64,000 nucleotides of DNA, taken from assembly GCA_022828425.1 (NCBI GenBank), contig CP094685.1, positions 806,001-870,000 on the forward strand, written 5' to 3'. The first letter of the stretch is position 1. The number at the start of each line of letters is the position of its first letter. The notes below the pieces were generated by a model. It did no database searches. It saw nothing but the letters and a program-made list of their open reading frames with translations, and was not told the origin of the DNA. Positions 26,980 to 35,463 of the stretch are shown in pieces. The stretch comes from Candidatus Thiothrix sulfatifontis. Lineage in GTDB: Bacteria; Pseudomonadota; Gammaproteobacteria; Thiotrichales; Thiotrichaceae. A program made the position numbers and the translations under genes.

Positions 26980-27518
26980 TCCTGATACCAGAACCGTTGA
27001 CAGCGGCAGCGTTTGCGCCGTTTGGTGATGTGATTGAGGTGGGTGATGAGCGCACGCATTACGCCATCAATTACGGGCGTACTGAGCGTTACCACGATCT
27101 GGCGCAATTGGATGTGCTGGAAAATGGTGGCAAACCCACCGTGAGTATTTTCCGTTCGCAACCGGCACAGTTTCCGCTGAAAGTGGAGGTGATGGAACGC
27201 CATCCGCACAGCAGTCAGGCGTTTCTTTCCATGCAGCGTAAACCGTTTCTGGTGTTGGTTGCGCCGCCCGGTGAGCAACCGTTGCTGGAACAGTTGCGGC
27301 TGTTTGCCGTCGGTGCGGATCAGGGGGTCAATTACCATCGCGGGGTTTGGCATCACTACCAGTTTAGTTTGGATGAGGTGCGCGATTTTCTGTGTATCGA
27401 CCGCAGTGGTGGGTATGGGGGGAATTGCGATGAGTATCGGTTTGTGGAGGAGGTTTACATAACCTTCCCCCCCATCCCCGACCCTTCCCCCGCGAGGGGT
27501 GAAGGGAGTAAGAGTTGA
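26976..27518 (+). CDS. allA: Ureidoglycolate lyase with repeat-encoded C-terminal tail
   Basis: 180 residues. Splits ureidoglycolate into glyoxylate and urea. Landmarks: LTAAAFAPFGDVIEVGD, ERHPHSSQAFLSM (the conserved metal-site His region), and GVNYHRGVWHHYQF. The start at 26976 overlaps the alc stop as ATGA. The last 18 or so residues (TFPPIPDPSPARGEGSKS) come from reading through a dispersed GC-rich palindromic repeat, so the native C-terminus was probably near EEVYI and was extended by insertion of the repeat. Confidence 0.94.
   Translation: MILIPEPLTAAAFAPFGDVIEVGDERTHYAINYGRTERYHDLAQLDVLENGGKPTVSIFRSQPAQFPLKVEVMERHPHSSQAFLSMQRKPFLVLVAPPGEQPLLEQLRLFAVGADQGVNYHRGVWHHYQFSLDEVRDFLCIDRSGGYGGNCDEYRFVEEVYITFPPIPDPSPARGEGSKS
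27464..27506. repeat. Palindromic repeat at the allA 3' end, also a candidate bidirectional terminator
   Basis: It contains cccttcccc-cgcga-ggggtgaaggg (27482-27506). It lies between the converging allA and uacT genes, with uacT stopping at 27520. It belongs to the ccccatccccgacccttccc...gaggggtgaaggg class of dispersed repeats, and its in-frame reading PPIPDPSPARGEGS is familiar from many annotated gene ends. Confidence 0.75.
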
Positions 27519-27519
27519 T

Positions 27520-29004
27520 TTAATGCGTTTCTGCCTCCGCACTCGCCCGTACTGCCGCGCTGGTATCGTTGCTTACCCCGTTGAAGAACAGGTTCAGCAA
27601 GACGGCACTAAACGATGCCAGCAAAATGCCGGATTCGATCAGGGAATGAATCCCGTGTGGCATCCACTGTTTGAAGTTGGGTGCAATCAGCGGAATCATG
27701 CCCATGCCGATGGAAATGGCTACGATCATGGCGTTATTGCGGTTGGTCTTGAAATCGACCTGCGAGAGGATGCGGATACCCGTTGCCGCCACCATGCCGA
27801 ACATAACCAGACCTGCGCCACCCAATACCACGGTTGGTAACGATTCCACCAATGCCGCCATTTTCGGCAACAAGCCCAGCACCACCAAAATAATACCGCC
27901 AGCCACACACACGTAGCGGCTGCGGATGCCGGTGACAGCGACCAACCCCACGTTTTGCGAAAAGCTGGTGTAAGGGAAGGTATTGAAAATCCCGCCAATC
28001 AATGTCCCCAAACCATCGGTACGCAAGCCGCGTGACAAGCGGGCTTGATCAACAGGACGTTTCGTCATTTCCCCTAACGCCAAAAACATCCCGGTGGATT
28101 CAATCATCACCACAATCATCACCAGCGTCATGGTCAGAATCAGCAGCGGGTCAAATACCGGCATTCCGAACTGGAAGGGCATGACCAAGCCAAACCAACT
28201 GGCATTGGCAACTTTTTCAAACGTCATCATTCCCAACGCGGCGGTAATTACTCCGCCGACCAGAATGCCGATCAGTACCGCAATATTCGACAAAAAGCCT
28301 TTGGCAAAGCGCGAAATCAGCAAGATAGAGGCGAGCACCACAGCGGCAATGCCCACATTGGTCAACGTGGCGTATTTGGGATTCGGTACGGTGGAAGCCA
28401 ACGCGATACTGGCAGGCGGGGCGGGAATACTTGCCCCTGTATCAGTGGCGGCTTTGACGGCTTCCAGCCATTGCGCGTGTTCAGGGCTAATAATCATCGG
28501 CGCGGTAGGCCCCACGGGGTTGCCGAAAATCCAGTTGATGCCAATCCGCATCAGGGTAATGCCGATCACCGCAATGATCGTACCCGTGACGACTGGCGGG
28601 AAAAACCGCAACATACGGCTGACAATGGGCGCAATCACTATTGAAATCAGCCCTGCACCAATCACCGCACCGAAGATGAGTTGCGCACCTTCAACGCCCG
28701 GTGTGGCTTTTGCCATGCTCACAATCGGTGCAACCGCTGCGAAGGTTACGCCCATCATCACCGGAAGCTGAACGCCAAACCATTGCGTCATCCCAAACGA
28801 TTGGATCAGGGTAACAATGCCACACACGAACAAGTCAGCCGAAATCAGCATGGAAATTTGTTCCGGGCTGAGTTGCAGCGCCCGCCCGATAATCAGCGGC
28901 ACGGCGACCGCGCCCGCATACATAATCAGGACGTGCTGAAGTCCCAATGTTGCCATTTTGCCGACGGGGAGTATTTCATCAACAGGGTGAACCGATGTAC
29001 TCAT
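27520..29004 (-). CDS. NCS2-family purine permease (urate/xanthine type)
   Basis: 494 residues, about 12-14 membrane segments. NCS2 landmarks: GLQHVLIMYAGAVAVPLIIG at the N-terminus, MIESTGMFLALGEMT and NTFPYTSFSQNVGLVAVTGI, including the QN-G signature that separates purine permeases. Members with this pattern (UacT, XanQ, UapA) move urate or xanthine with protons. Divergent from the 8-oxoguanine deaminase gene, with a RutR-like site between them. The exact substrate cannot be read from the sequence. Confidence 0.93.
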   Translation of the reverse strand: MSTSVHPVDEILPVGKMATLGLQHVLIMYAGAVAVPLIIGRALQLSPEQISMLISADLFVCGIVTLIQSFGMTQWFGVQLPVMMGVTFAAVAPIVSMAKATPGVEGAQLIFGAVIGAGLISIVIAPIVSRMLRFFPPVVTGTIIAVIGITLMRIGINWIFGNPVGPTAPMIISPEHAQWLEAVKAATDTGASIPAPPASIALASTVPNPKYATLTNVGIAAVVLASILLISRFAKGFLSNIAVLIGILVGGVITAALGMMTFEKVANASWFGLVMPFQFGMPVFDPLLILTMTLVMIVVMIESTGMFLALGEMTKRPVDQARLSRGLRTDGLGTLIGGIFNTFPYTSFSQNVGLVAVTGIRSRYVCVAGGIILVVLGLLPKMAALVESLPTVVLGGAGLVMFGMVAATGIRILSQVDFKTNRNNAMIVAISIGMGMIPLIAPNFKQWMPHGIHSLIESGILLASFSAVLLNLFFNGVSNDTSAAVRASAEAETH

Positions 29005-29043
29005 AAAACGTAGCTCCTTAAATTGACAGGGCTTGTGAAAAAG

Positions 29044-29059
29044 TTGTCTACTTGGTCAG
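29044..29059. promoter_or_regulatory. RutR-like operator between the purine permease and 8-oxoguanine deaminase genes
   Basis: ttgtctacttggtcag matches 11 of the 14 defined positions of TTGACCAnnTGGTCAA, with the right half-site TGGTCA intact. It lies 40 bases from the permease start and 49 from the deaminase start, so one site could serve both directions. Confidence 0.5.
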
Positions 29060-29107
29060 GTTTTTCTATGCAAAATGCTTGCCATATTTTTTAAGGAGTT
29101 ACGCGGC

Positions 29108-30475
29108 ATGAGTGACCAAGCAAGGTTGTGGATTAAGAACCCGTTGGCAATGTTCACTTTAAGTGGGCAAGACGCGGGTGGTGGCGTGGTGGTGCAAGGC
29201 AACCGCTTGGTTGAGTTGGTTGCTTCGGGTCAGCAACCACAGACAGCGGTGGAACAGGTCTTCGATGCCAGTGAACACGTGGTCTTGCCGGGGCTGATCA
29301 ATACCCATCACCACTTTTACCAAACCCTGACCCGTGCGTATCCGGGCGCGTTGAATCAGGAGTTATTTCCGTGGCTGGTATCACTGTATCCGGTGTGGGC
29401 AGGGCTTGAACCGGAGATGTTGGAGGTGGCAACACGCTTGGCGTTAAGCGAATTGCTGTTGTCGGGCTGTACCACTGCCGCAGACCACCATTACCTGTTC
29501 CCCGCAGGCATGGAACACGCGATTGATGTGCAAGTGGCAGCCGCCGCACAGGTAGGCACGCGGGTAACATTGACCCGTGGCTCAATGAGTCTGGGCAAGG
29601 ATCAAGGTGGCTTGCCCCCGCAAAGCACCGTGCAAACCGAAACGGCGATTATGGATGACAGCGCCCGCTTGATCAGCGCCTACCACGACCCCAGCGAAGG
29701 CGCGATGGTGCAACTCGCGCTTGCGCCGTGTTCACCGTTTTCCGTCACCACCGATTTGATGAAGGCCAGTGCGGAACTGGCGGGGCAACATCACGTGCGC
29801 TTGCACACCCATTTGGCAGAAACGCTGGATGAGGAGGCGTTTTGCCTGAAAATGTTCGGAATGCGCACCGTGGATTATCTGGAAAGCGTCGGCTGGTTGG
29901 GGGCGCAAACCTGGCTGGCGCACGGTATTCATTTCGATGACGATGAAATCCGCCGTTTGGGTGCGGCGGGGGTTGGTGTGTGCCATTGCCCCAATTCCAA
30001 TATGATGCTGGCATCGGGGATTTGCCGGATTCGTGAACTGGAAGCGGCAGGAAGTCCGGTGGGCATTGGGGTGGATGGTTCAGCTTCCAATGACCATTCC
30101 AACCTGATTAGCGAAGTGCGCCAAGCGATGTATATTCAGCGGTTGCGCTACGGGGCGGCGAACGTTACGCATTACGATGCGCTGCGTTGGGCAACGCAAG
30201 GTTCGGCGCGGGTATTGGGGCGTAGCGATATTGGCGAAATTGCGGTCGGCAAACAGGCGGACTTGGCACTGTTTAAGCTGGATGAATTGCGCTTTTCGGG
30301 GCATCATGATCCGGTGGCGGCACTGTTATTGTGTGGCGCACACAAAGCCGATCGCGTGATGGTCGCGGGGCAGTGGAAGGTGGTGGATGGGCAATTGCCC
30401 AATGTGGATGTTCGCGCTCTGATGCACGAACACCAGCAAGCCGCCCGCCGACTGGTCGCAAAACATGGCGGTTGA
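29108..30475 (+). CDS. 8-oxoguanine deaminase (amidohydrolase, AtzB/TrzN-like fold)
   Basis: 455 residues. Converts 8-oxoguanine to urate and ammonia in characterised homologues. Metal and active-site motifs: GLINTHHHFYQTLTRAYPG, HTHLAETLDEEAF, LAHGIHFDDDEI, CHCPNSNMMLASG and GVDGSASNDHSNL, the last matching known 8-oxoguanine deaminases rather than guanine deaminase. The ATG at 29108 follows AAGGAGTT. Other possible substrates are related hydroxy-triazines or purines. As product, urate would feed PuuD encoded nearby. Confidence 0.87.
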   Translation: MSDQARLWIKNPLAMFTLSGQDAGGGVVVQGNRLVELVASGQQPQTAVEQVFDASEHVVLPGLINTHHHFYQTLTRAYPGALNQELFPWLVSLYPVWAGLEPEMLEVATRLALSELLLSGCTTAADHHYLFPAGMEHAIDVQVAAAAQVGTRVTLTRGSMSLGKDQGGLPPQSTVQTETAIMDDSARLISAYHDPSEGAMVQLALAPCSPFSVTTDLMKASAELAGQHHVRLHTHLAETLDEEAFCLKMFGMRTVDYLESVGWLGAQTWLAHGIHFDDDEIRRLGAAGVGVCHCPNSNMMLASGICRIRELEAAGSPVGIGVDGSASNDHSNLISEVRQAMYIQRLRYGAANVTHYDALRWATQGSARVLGRSDIGEIAVGKQADLALFKLDELRFSGHHDPVAALLLCGAHKADRVMVAGQWKVVDGQLPNVDVRALMHEHQQAARRLVAKHGG

Positions 30476-30527
30476 TGCTGGTACGAAATTTGCCTGTTAC
30501 TCACAATATTCTTAGGAGCAACCCCTT

Positions 30528-30752
30528 ATGTTGAAAATAGCCACTGGGTTCATAACCAGTTTCCTCATCATGATGACCGGCATCGCCACTGCCCACGATG
30601 GCATCGCCCATCACGCTGAAACCCACAACGACATGGCGCATTTCGCCGCCCACACCTTGATGGCACTGCCTGTGGTCATCGCGGTATGGCTGCTGGTTTG
30701 GGGTGCGAAACGTTTCATTGCCAAGCGTGCCGTCCTGCGCAAGCGTGGCTGA
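30528..30752 (+). CDS. Small His-rich membrane protein at the head of the urease genes
   Basis: 74 residues; not assigned to a family. A signal or anchor segment (ATGFITSFLIMMTGIATA) is followed by a His-rich patch (HDGIAHHAETHNDMAHFAAH, seven His), then a second membrane helix (LMALPVVIAVWLLVWGA) and a basic end. A GGAGCA site precedes the ATG. Its end overlaps the likely ureD start. A role in nickel binding or entry is an inference from the histidines and the urease neighbours. Confidence 0.65.
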   Translation: MLKIATGFITSFLIMMTGIATAHDGIAHHAETHNDMAHFAAHTLMALPVVIAVWLLVWGAKRFIAKRAVLRKRG

Positions 30753-31572
30753 AGCCGCCACGACCCAAGGCTGGCAAGCGGAATTACGCCTCGGTTTCGA
30801 GCAGCGTAGCACCAAAACCGTGCTGGCAACCCGCCAACAGCGCGGCCCTTTAGCCGTGCAACGCCCCTTCTACCCCGAAGGCGAGGTTTGCCACGCCTAC
30901 GTGCTGCATCCGCCCGGCGGTGTGGTGGGCGGTGATTGCTTGCAAATGCGCTTTCAGGTTGACTCCGCTGCCCATGCCTTGCTGACAACACCCTGTGCAA
31001 CCAAGTTTTACCGCAGCGCCGGACTACAAGCGCAACAACACCAACATTTTCATGTCACGGACGGCTGTCTGGAATGGTTGCCGCAGGAAAACATCTTTTT
31101 CCCCGGCGCAAATACTGCCTTGCACAGCACGATTCATCTGGATGCAGCGGCGCAATACATCGGCTGGGAAATCCACTGCCTCGGACTGCCAACCATTGGC
31201 GAACAATTCACCCACGGCAAGACCTTGTTCAAAACCGCCGTTTACCGCGCTGGCAAACCGCTATTGCTCGATCGCTTGCTGATTGCCAGCGAAGCCGATT
31301 TGCACACCGCCGCCGGATTGCGTGGACAACCCGTCATGGCAACGCTGTTGGCTACCCCCGCCACGCCTGCGCTACTCGAAGCCGTGCGCCCGCATTGCCA
31401 AGACATTGCCAATGGCAGTGCTGGCGTAACGCTGCTCAATGGAGTGCTGGTAGTGCGTTATCTCGGCAATAGCACCGCGCAAGCGCATCGCTTATTCCGG
31501 CATCTGTGGCAGATCATTCGCCCGCTAGTTACGGGACGCCCCGCCACACCGCCGCGCATCTGGAATACTTAG
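30745..31572 (+). CDS. ureD: Urease accessory protein UreD
   Basis: Part of the UreDFG complex that delivers nickel to apo-urease. Family stretches: [61 protein letters not shown] and [11 protein letters not shown]. The start is uncertain: a GTG at 30745 ([10 protein letters not shown]) that overlaps the preceding gene by 8 bases gives the usual length of about 275 residues; a GTG at 30703 gives 289. I prefer the shorter form. A site GGAGGA for ureA follows the stop. Confidence 0.92.
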   Translation: MAEAATTQGWQAELRLGFEQRSTKTVLATRQQRGPLAVQRPFYPEGEVCHAYVLHPPGGVVGGDCLQMRFQVDSAAHALLTTPCATKFYRSAGLQAQQHQHFHVTDGCLEWLPQENIFFPGANTALHSTIHLDAAAQYIGWEIHCLGLPTIGEQFTHGKTLFKTAVYRAGKPLLLDRLLIASEADLHTAAGLRGQPVMATLLATPATPALLEAVRPHCQDIANGSAGVTLLNGVLVVRYLGNSTAQAHRLFRHLWQIIRPLVTGRPATPPRIWNT

Positions 31573-31585
31573 GAGGAACAATACA

Positions 31586-31888
31586 ATGGAACTCACCCCC
31601 CGCGAAAAAGACAAGCTCTTGCTATTCACCGCCGGATTACTCGCCGAACGCCGCAAAGCGCGTGGCTTAAAACTCAACTACCCTGAAGCGATTGCCTACA
31701 TCAGTTGCGCGATTATGGAAGGCGCACGCGATGGGCGTTCCGTCGCCGAAATGATGGATTACGGGCGTACCCTGCTGACCCGTGACGACGTAATGGACGG
31801 TATCGCCGAAATGATTCACGACGTGCAGGTGGAAGCCACCTTCCCCGATGGCACGAAACTCGTCACCGTGCATGACCCGATTGTGTAA
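31586..31888 (+). CDS. ureA: Urease gamma subunit
   Basis: 100 residues, the standard length. It opens [35 protein letters not shown] and contains [18 protein letters not shown] sequence ([20 protein letters not shown]) and [25 protein letters not shown], all typical of UreA. Strong AGGAGGA site. Forms the trimer of UreABC with the following two products. Confidence 0.97.
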   Translation: MELTPREKDKLLLFTAGLLAERRKARGLKLNYPEAIAYISCAIMEGARDGRSVAEMMDYGRTLLTRDDVMDGIAEMIHDVQVEATFPDGTKLVTVHDPIV

Positions 31889-31898
31889 GGAGTACCCC

Positions 31899-32207
31899 AT
31901 GATTCCCGGACAACTTTTCCCCGCCGCTGGCGACATCGAACTCAACGCAGGGCGCGAAACCGTCACCCTCACCGTTGCCAATACTGGCGACCGCCCGATT
32001 CAGGTCGGTTCGCACTACCATTTCTTTGAAACCAACAACGCTCTCGCCTTTGAGCGCGATCAGGCACGCGGTTTCCGCCTCAATATTCCCGCCGGAACTG
32101 CCGTGAGGTTCGAGCCGGGACAAACCCGCGAAGTCGAGTTGGTAGCACTGGCTGGCACACGCGAAGTCTACGGTTTCCAAGGCAAAATCATGGGGAAATT
32201 AGCATGA
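31899..32207 (+). CDS. ureB: Urease beta subunit
   Basis: 102 residues. [20 protein letters not shown], then [19 protein letters not shown] and [20 protein letters not shown] are standard UreB sequence. The ATG at 31899 follows AAGGAGTA, 10 bases after ureA; the last bases overlap the ureC start (ATGA). Confidence 0.97.
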   Translation: MIPGQLFPAAGDIELNAGRETVTLTVANTGDRPIQVGSHYHFFETNNALAFERDQARGFRLNIPAGTAVRFEPGQTREVELVALAGTREVYGFQGKIMGKLA

Positions 32208-33904
32208 AAATCAGCCGACAAGCCTATGCCGAAATGTACGGCGCAACTACTGGCGACCGCGTGCGTTTGGGCGACACCGCACTCATTATCGAAGTCGAAC
32301 ACGACCACACCGTGTACGGCGATGAAGTCAAATTCGGCGGCGGCAAAGTCATCCGCGACGGCATGGGGCAATGCCAGCGCAACGATGCCGAAGTCGTGGA
32401 CGTGGTGATTACCAACGCGCTGATCCTCGACCATTGGGGCATCGTCAAATCCGACATCGGCATCAAACACGGGCGCATTGTCGGCATCGGCAAAGCAGGC
32501 AACCCCGATACCCAAGCGGGCGTGAACATTCTGGTCGGCGCAGGCACGGAAGCGATTGCAGGCGAAGGTCACATCCTCACCGCTGGCGGAATTGATTCGC
32601 ACATCCACTTCATTTGCCCGCAGCAAATCGACGAAGCCTTAATGTCCGGCGTGACCACCATGCTCGGCGGCGGCACAGGGCCTGCGACGGGTACGAATGC
32701 CACCACTTGCACCCCCGGCATCTGGAATTTGCACCGCATGTTGGAAGCCGCCGACAGCTTGCCGATGAACCTCGGTTTCTTGGGCAAAGGCAATGTCAGC
32801 CTGCCCGAACCCTTGCGCGAACAAATCGCTGCTGGCGCAATCGGCTTGAAATTGCATGAAGACTGGGGCACAACCCCCGCCGCCATCGACAACTGCCTGA
32901 CGGTGGCGGATGAAATGGATGTGCAAGTCGCCATCCACACCGACACGCTGAATGAATCTGGCTTCCTCGAAGACACGCTTGCCGCCATGAAAGGGCGCGT
33001 GATTCACACCTACCACACCGAAGGCGCAGGCGGCGGACATGCCCCCGACATTATCAAAGCGTGTGGGCAAGCCAATATCCTGCCATCCTCCACCAATCCA
33101 ACCCGGCCTTACACCATCAATACGGTGGACGAGCACCTCGACATGCTGATGGTCTGCCATCACCTCTCGCCCGCGATTGCGGAAGACGTGGCATTTGCCG
33201 AAAGCCGCATTCGCCGCGAAACCATTGCTGCTGAAGATATTTTGCACGACTTGGGCGCATTCTCGATGATTTCGTCGGACTCGCAAGCGATGGGACGGGT
33301 CGGCGAAGTCATCATCCGCACTTGGCAAACCGCGCACAAAATGAAAGTGCAACGTGGCAGTCTCGGCACTGATCCCGCCACACAAGACAACTTCCGCGCC
33401 AAACGTTACATCGCGAAATACACCATCAACCCTGCGATTACCCACGGTATTTCCCACGAAGTTGGTTCGGTCGAAGTCGGCAAACTCGCGGATTTAGTGC
33501 TGTGGAAACCGGCGTTTTTCGGCGCAAAACCGAGCTTGATCATCAAAGGTGGCATGATCATCGCCGCACCGATGGGCGACCCGAATGCGTCAATTCCCAC
33601 CCCGCAACCCGTGCATTACCGCCCCATGTTCGGCGCATTCGGCAAAGCCAAGCACGCCACCACCATGACCTTCCTCTCGCAAGCAGGCTACAACGCAGGC
33701 GTGCATCAGCAATTGGGGCTGCAAAGCCTGATTGGGGTGGTGAAAAACTGCCGTACCATCAGCAAAGCCAGCATGATTCACAACGACTACCAGCCGGTGA
33801 TTGAAGTCGATTCGCAAACCTATCAGGTGCGGGCGGATGGTGAATTGCTGGTGTGTGAACCGGCGATTGAATTGCCGTTGGCGCAGCGTTACTTCCTGTT
33901 CTGA
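32204..33904 (+). CDS. ureC: Urease alpha subunit (catalytic)
   Basis: 566 residues, full length. Hydrolyses urea to ammonia and carbamate at a dinickel centre. All ligands are visible: His133 and His135 (DSHIHF), the carbamylated Lys216 (GLKLHED), His245 (VAIHTDT), His271 (HTYHTEG) and Asp359 (SSDSQA), with the flap MVCHHLSP (Cys318, His319). A hairpin lies 12 bases after the stop, and the expected next gene ureE is found only 11 kb further on. Confidence 0.98.
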   Translation: MKISRQAYAEMYGATTGDRVRLGDTALIIEVEHDHTVYGDEVKFGGGKVIRDGMGQCQRNDAEVVDVVITNALILDHWGIVKSDIGIKHGRIVGIGKAGNPDTQAGVNILVGAGTEAIAGEGHILTAGGIDSHIHFICPQQIDEALMSGVTTMLGGGTGPATGTNATTCTPGIWNLHRMLEAADSLPMNLGFLGKGNVSLPEPLREQIAAGAIGLKLHEDWGTTPAAIDNCLTVADEMDVQVAIHTDTLNESGFLEDTLAAMKGRVIHTYHTEGAGGGHAPDIIKACGQANILPSSTNPTRPYTINTVDEHLDMLMVCHHLSPAIAEDVAFAESRIRRETIAAEDILHDLGAFSMISSDSQAMGRVGEVIIRTWQTAHKMKVQRGSLGTDPATQDNFRAKRYIAKYTINPAITHGISHEVGSVEVGKLADLVLWKPAFFGAKPSLIIKGGMIIAAPMGDPNASIPTPQPVHYRPMFGAFGKAKHATTMTFLSQAGYNAGVHQQLGLQSLIGVVKNCRTISKASMIHNDYQPVIEVDSQTYQVRADGELLVCEPAIELPLAQRYFLF

Positions 33905-33911
33905 TCCCTTC

Positions 33912-33920
33912 CTTTGTGGA
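33912..33920 (+). repeat. Left copy of a 9-base direct repeat flanking the type I restriction island
   Basis: ctttgtgga just after ureC; the same 9 bases recur at 45140-45148 just before ureE. They may mark the insertion site of the island, or be chance. Confidence 0.35.
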
Positions 33921-33950
33921 TGGTGGACAGAATCATTGTCTACCATCCAC
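33916..33950 (+). terminator. Stable hairpin after ureC
   Basis: The arms gtggatggtggaca and tgtctaccatccac pair over 14 bases with one G-U and a 7-base loop. No T-run follows directly (cttattgcatc), so it may be an attenuator, an RNA-stabilising stem or a repeat rather than a classical terminator. It would separate ureC from the restriction island. Confidence 0.6.
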
Positions 33951-34043
33951 TTATTGCATCATTGCTATTTACGCAAAAAAAGCACGTTGCCATTCCTGTT
34001 TTGGCTTGTTATTGTGTCTACGTCACCATTGAGGATGTAGAAA

Positions 34044-34616
34044 ATGTTGCTCAAGGACATTGTGTCAGCCAAAGCAGGTTATCCGTTTCGCGGGGCAATC
34101 ACGGCAATACCCAGCGCAGCAGTGCGGGTGGTGCAAATGAAAGATACCTTTGTCGATCAAGCTATTGAGTGGTCAGCTTGTATTTGCACAGAGCTACCCA
34201 GCCAACGCTCAGCAGATTTTTTATCAGAAAATGATATTTTGTTTGTAGCACGCGGTACGAAAAACTATGCCGTGTTAGTCGATGCGGCGGTTGCGAACTA
34301 CCAAGCAGTGGTAGCCCCTCACTTTTATGTATTACGTCTGACAACACCCAGCGTGTTACCTGCATTTCTAGCATGGTGGCTCAATCAATACCCCAGCCAG
34401 CAGTATTTCCAGCGTGAAGCCGAAGGCAGTGTGACCAAAAGCATCCGCCGCAGTGTGTTGGAAAATACCCCTATCGTTGCACCTTCGCTGAGCAAACAAC
34501 ATGCCATTATTGGCTTTGCCAACACTTTGAAGCAGGAACGGGAACTGGCTGAGCAACTACTGCACAATGGTGAGCGATTGATGAATGCCATTGCCAATGA
34601 CTTGTTACATCACTAA
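34044..34616 (+). CDS. Short HsdS-like specificity protein with a single target recognition domain
   Basis: 190 residues. The pattern of one HsdS half: MLLKDIVSAKAGYPFRGAI, then SENDILFVARGTKNYAVLVD, YQAVVAPHFYVLRL, FLAWWLNQYPSQQYFQ, GSVTKSIRRSVLENTPIVAP, and a final helix KQERELAEQLLHNGERLMNAIAND that corresponds to the inter-domain coiled coil. Full HsdS proteins have two such halves (see 37589-38803). It could act as a dimer or be a recombination remnant. Good site GAGG before the ATG; it is the first gene of the island. Confidence 0.75.
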   Translation: MLLKDIVSAKAGYPFRGAITAIPSAAVRVVQMKDTFVDQAIEWSACICTELPSQRSADFLSENDILFVARGTKNYAVLVDAAVANYQAVVAPHFYVLRLTTPSVLPAFLAWWLNQYPSQQYFQREAEGSVTKSIRRSVLENTPIVAPSLSKQHAIIGFANTLKQERELAEQLLHNGERLMNAIANDLLHH

Positions 34617-34628
34617 GGACGTTTAATT

Positions 34629-35459
34629 ATGGACAAGGAACATCAACTGTTTGAACAGTGTAAACACCTAGATAACAACGGTATTGAATACTGGTCTGCC
34701 CGTGAACTTTCAAAGTTGATTGGATACTCAGAATATCGTCACTTTCTGCCAGTTCTCAGCAAAGCCCAAGAAGCGTGCCTGAATAGTGGACATGCCATCA
34801 ATGACCATTTCGAGGACATCCTCGCAATGGTTAAAATTGGGTCAGGAGCGCAACGCAAGCTCGATGACGTGAAGTTGTCCCGTTATGCCTGCTATCTGGT
34901 GGTACAAAATGGCGATCCATCCAAGCCTGTCATCGCCGCAGGACAGACGTACTTTGCGGTGCAAACACGGCGGCAAGAGCTGGCGGACGATGACGCATTC
35001 AAACAGCTTAAGGAGGATGAAAAACGCCTGTTTTTACGCAACGAACTCCGGGAACACAATAAGCAATTGGTTGAAGCAGCCCAACAGGCGGGTGTGGCAA
35101 CCAACTTGGACTTCGCCATTTTTCAGAATCACGGTTACAAAGGGCTGTACGGTGGGCTTGATCAAAAAGGTATTCATGCCCGCAAAGGGCTGAAGAAAAG
35201 CCAAAAAATCCTCGATCACATGGGGTCAACCGAACTAGCAGCGAACCTATTCCGAGCCACGCAAACAGAAGAAAAATTAAAGCGTGATAATGTGCAAGGC
35301 AAGCATCAGGCTAACCAAACCCATTTTGCAGTGGGTCGGAAAGTCAGGCAAACCATTGAAGAACTGGGTGGAACAATGCCAGAAAACCTGCCTACGCCAG
35401 AGAAGGCGATTAAACAATTGGAAACTGGTACAAAAGCATTAGGCAAAAAGGATCAATAA
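34629..35459 (+). CDS. DinD-family protein, second copy
   Basis: 276 residues, paralogous to 3786-4667 over most of its length: NGIEYWSARELSKLIGYSEYRHF, KLSRYACYLVVQNGDPSKPVI, YFAVQTRRQELADD, AAQQAGVATNLDFAIFQNHG, YKGLYGGLDQKGIHARKG, and GSTELAANLFRATQTEEKL. It lies 12 bases after the short HsdS and 4 bases before hsdM, so it is part of the type I operon. AAGGA precedes the ATG. Function in restriction-modification is not established; DNA-damage or RecA-related control is the family link. Confidence 0.87.
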   Translation: MDKEHQLFEQCKHLDNNGIEYWSARELSKLIGYSEYRHFLPVLSKAQEACLNSGHAINDHFEDILAMVKIGSGAQRKLDDVKLSRYACYLVVQNGDPSKPVIAAGQTYFAVQTRRQELADDDAFKQLKEDEKRLFLRNELREHNKQLVEAAQQAGVATNLDFAIFQNHGYKGLYGGLDQKGIHARKGLKKSQKILDHMGSTELAANLFRATQTEEKLKRDNVQGKHQANQTHFAVGRKVRQTIEELGGTMPENLPTPEKAIKQLETGTKALGKKDQ

Positions 35460-35463
35460 GCGC

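Noticed and set aside
33916-33950. Classical factor-independent terminator after ureC
   Set aside because: The stem is strong but no T-run follows, so I list it only as a hairpin of uncertain role.
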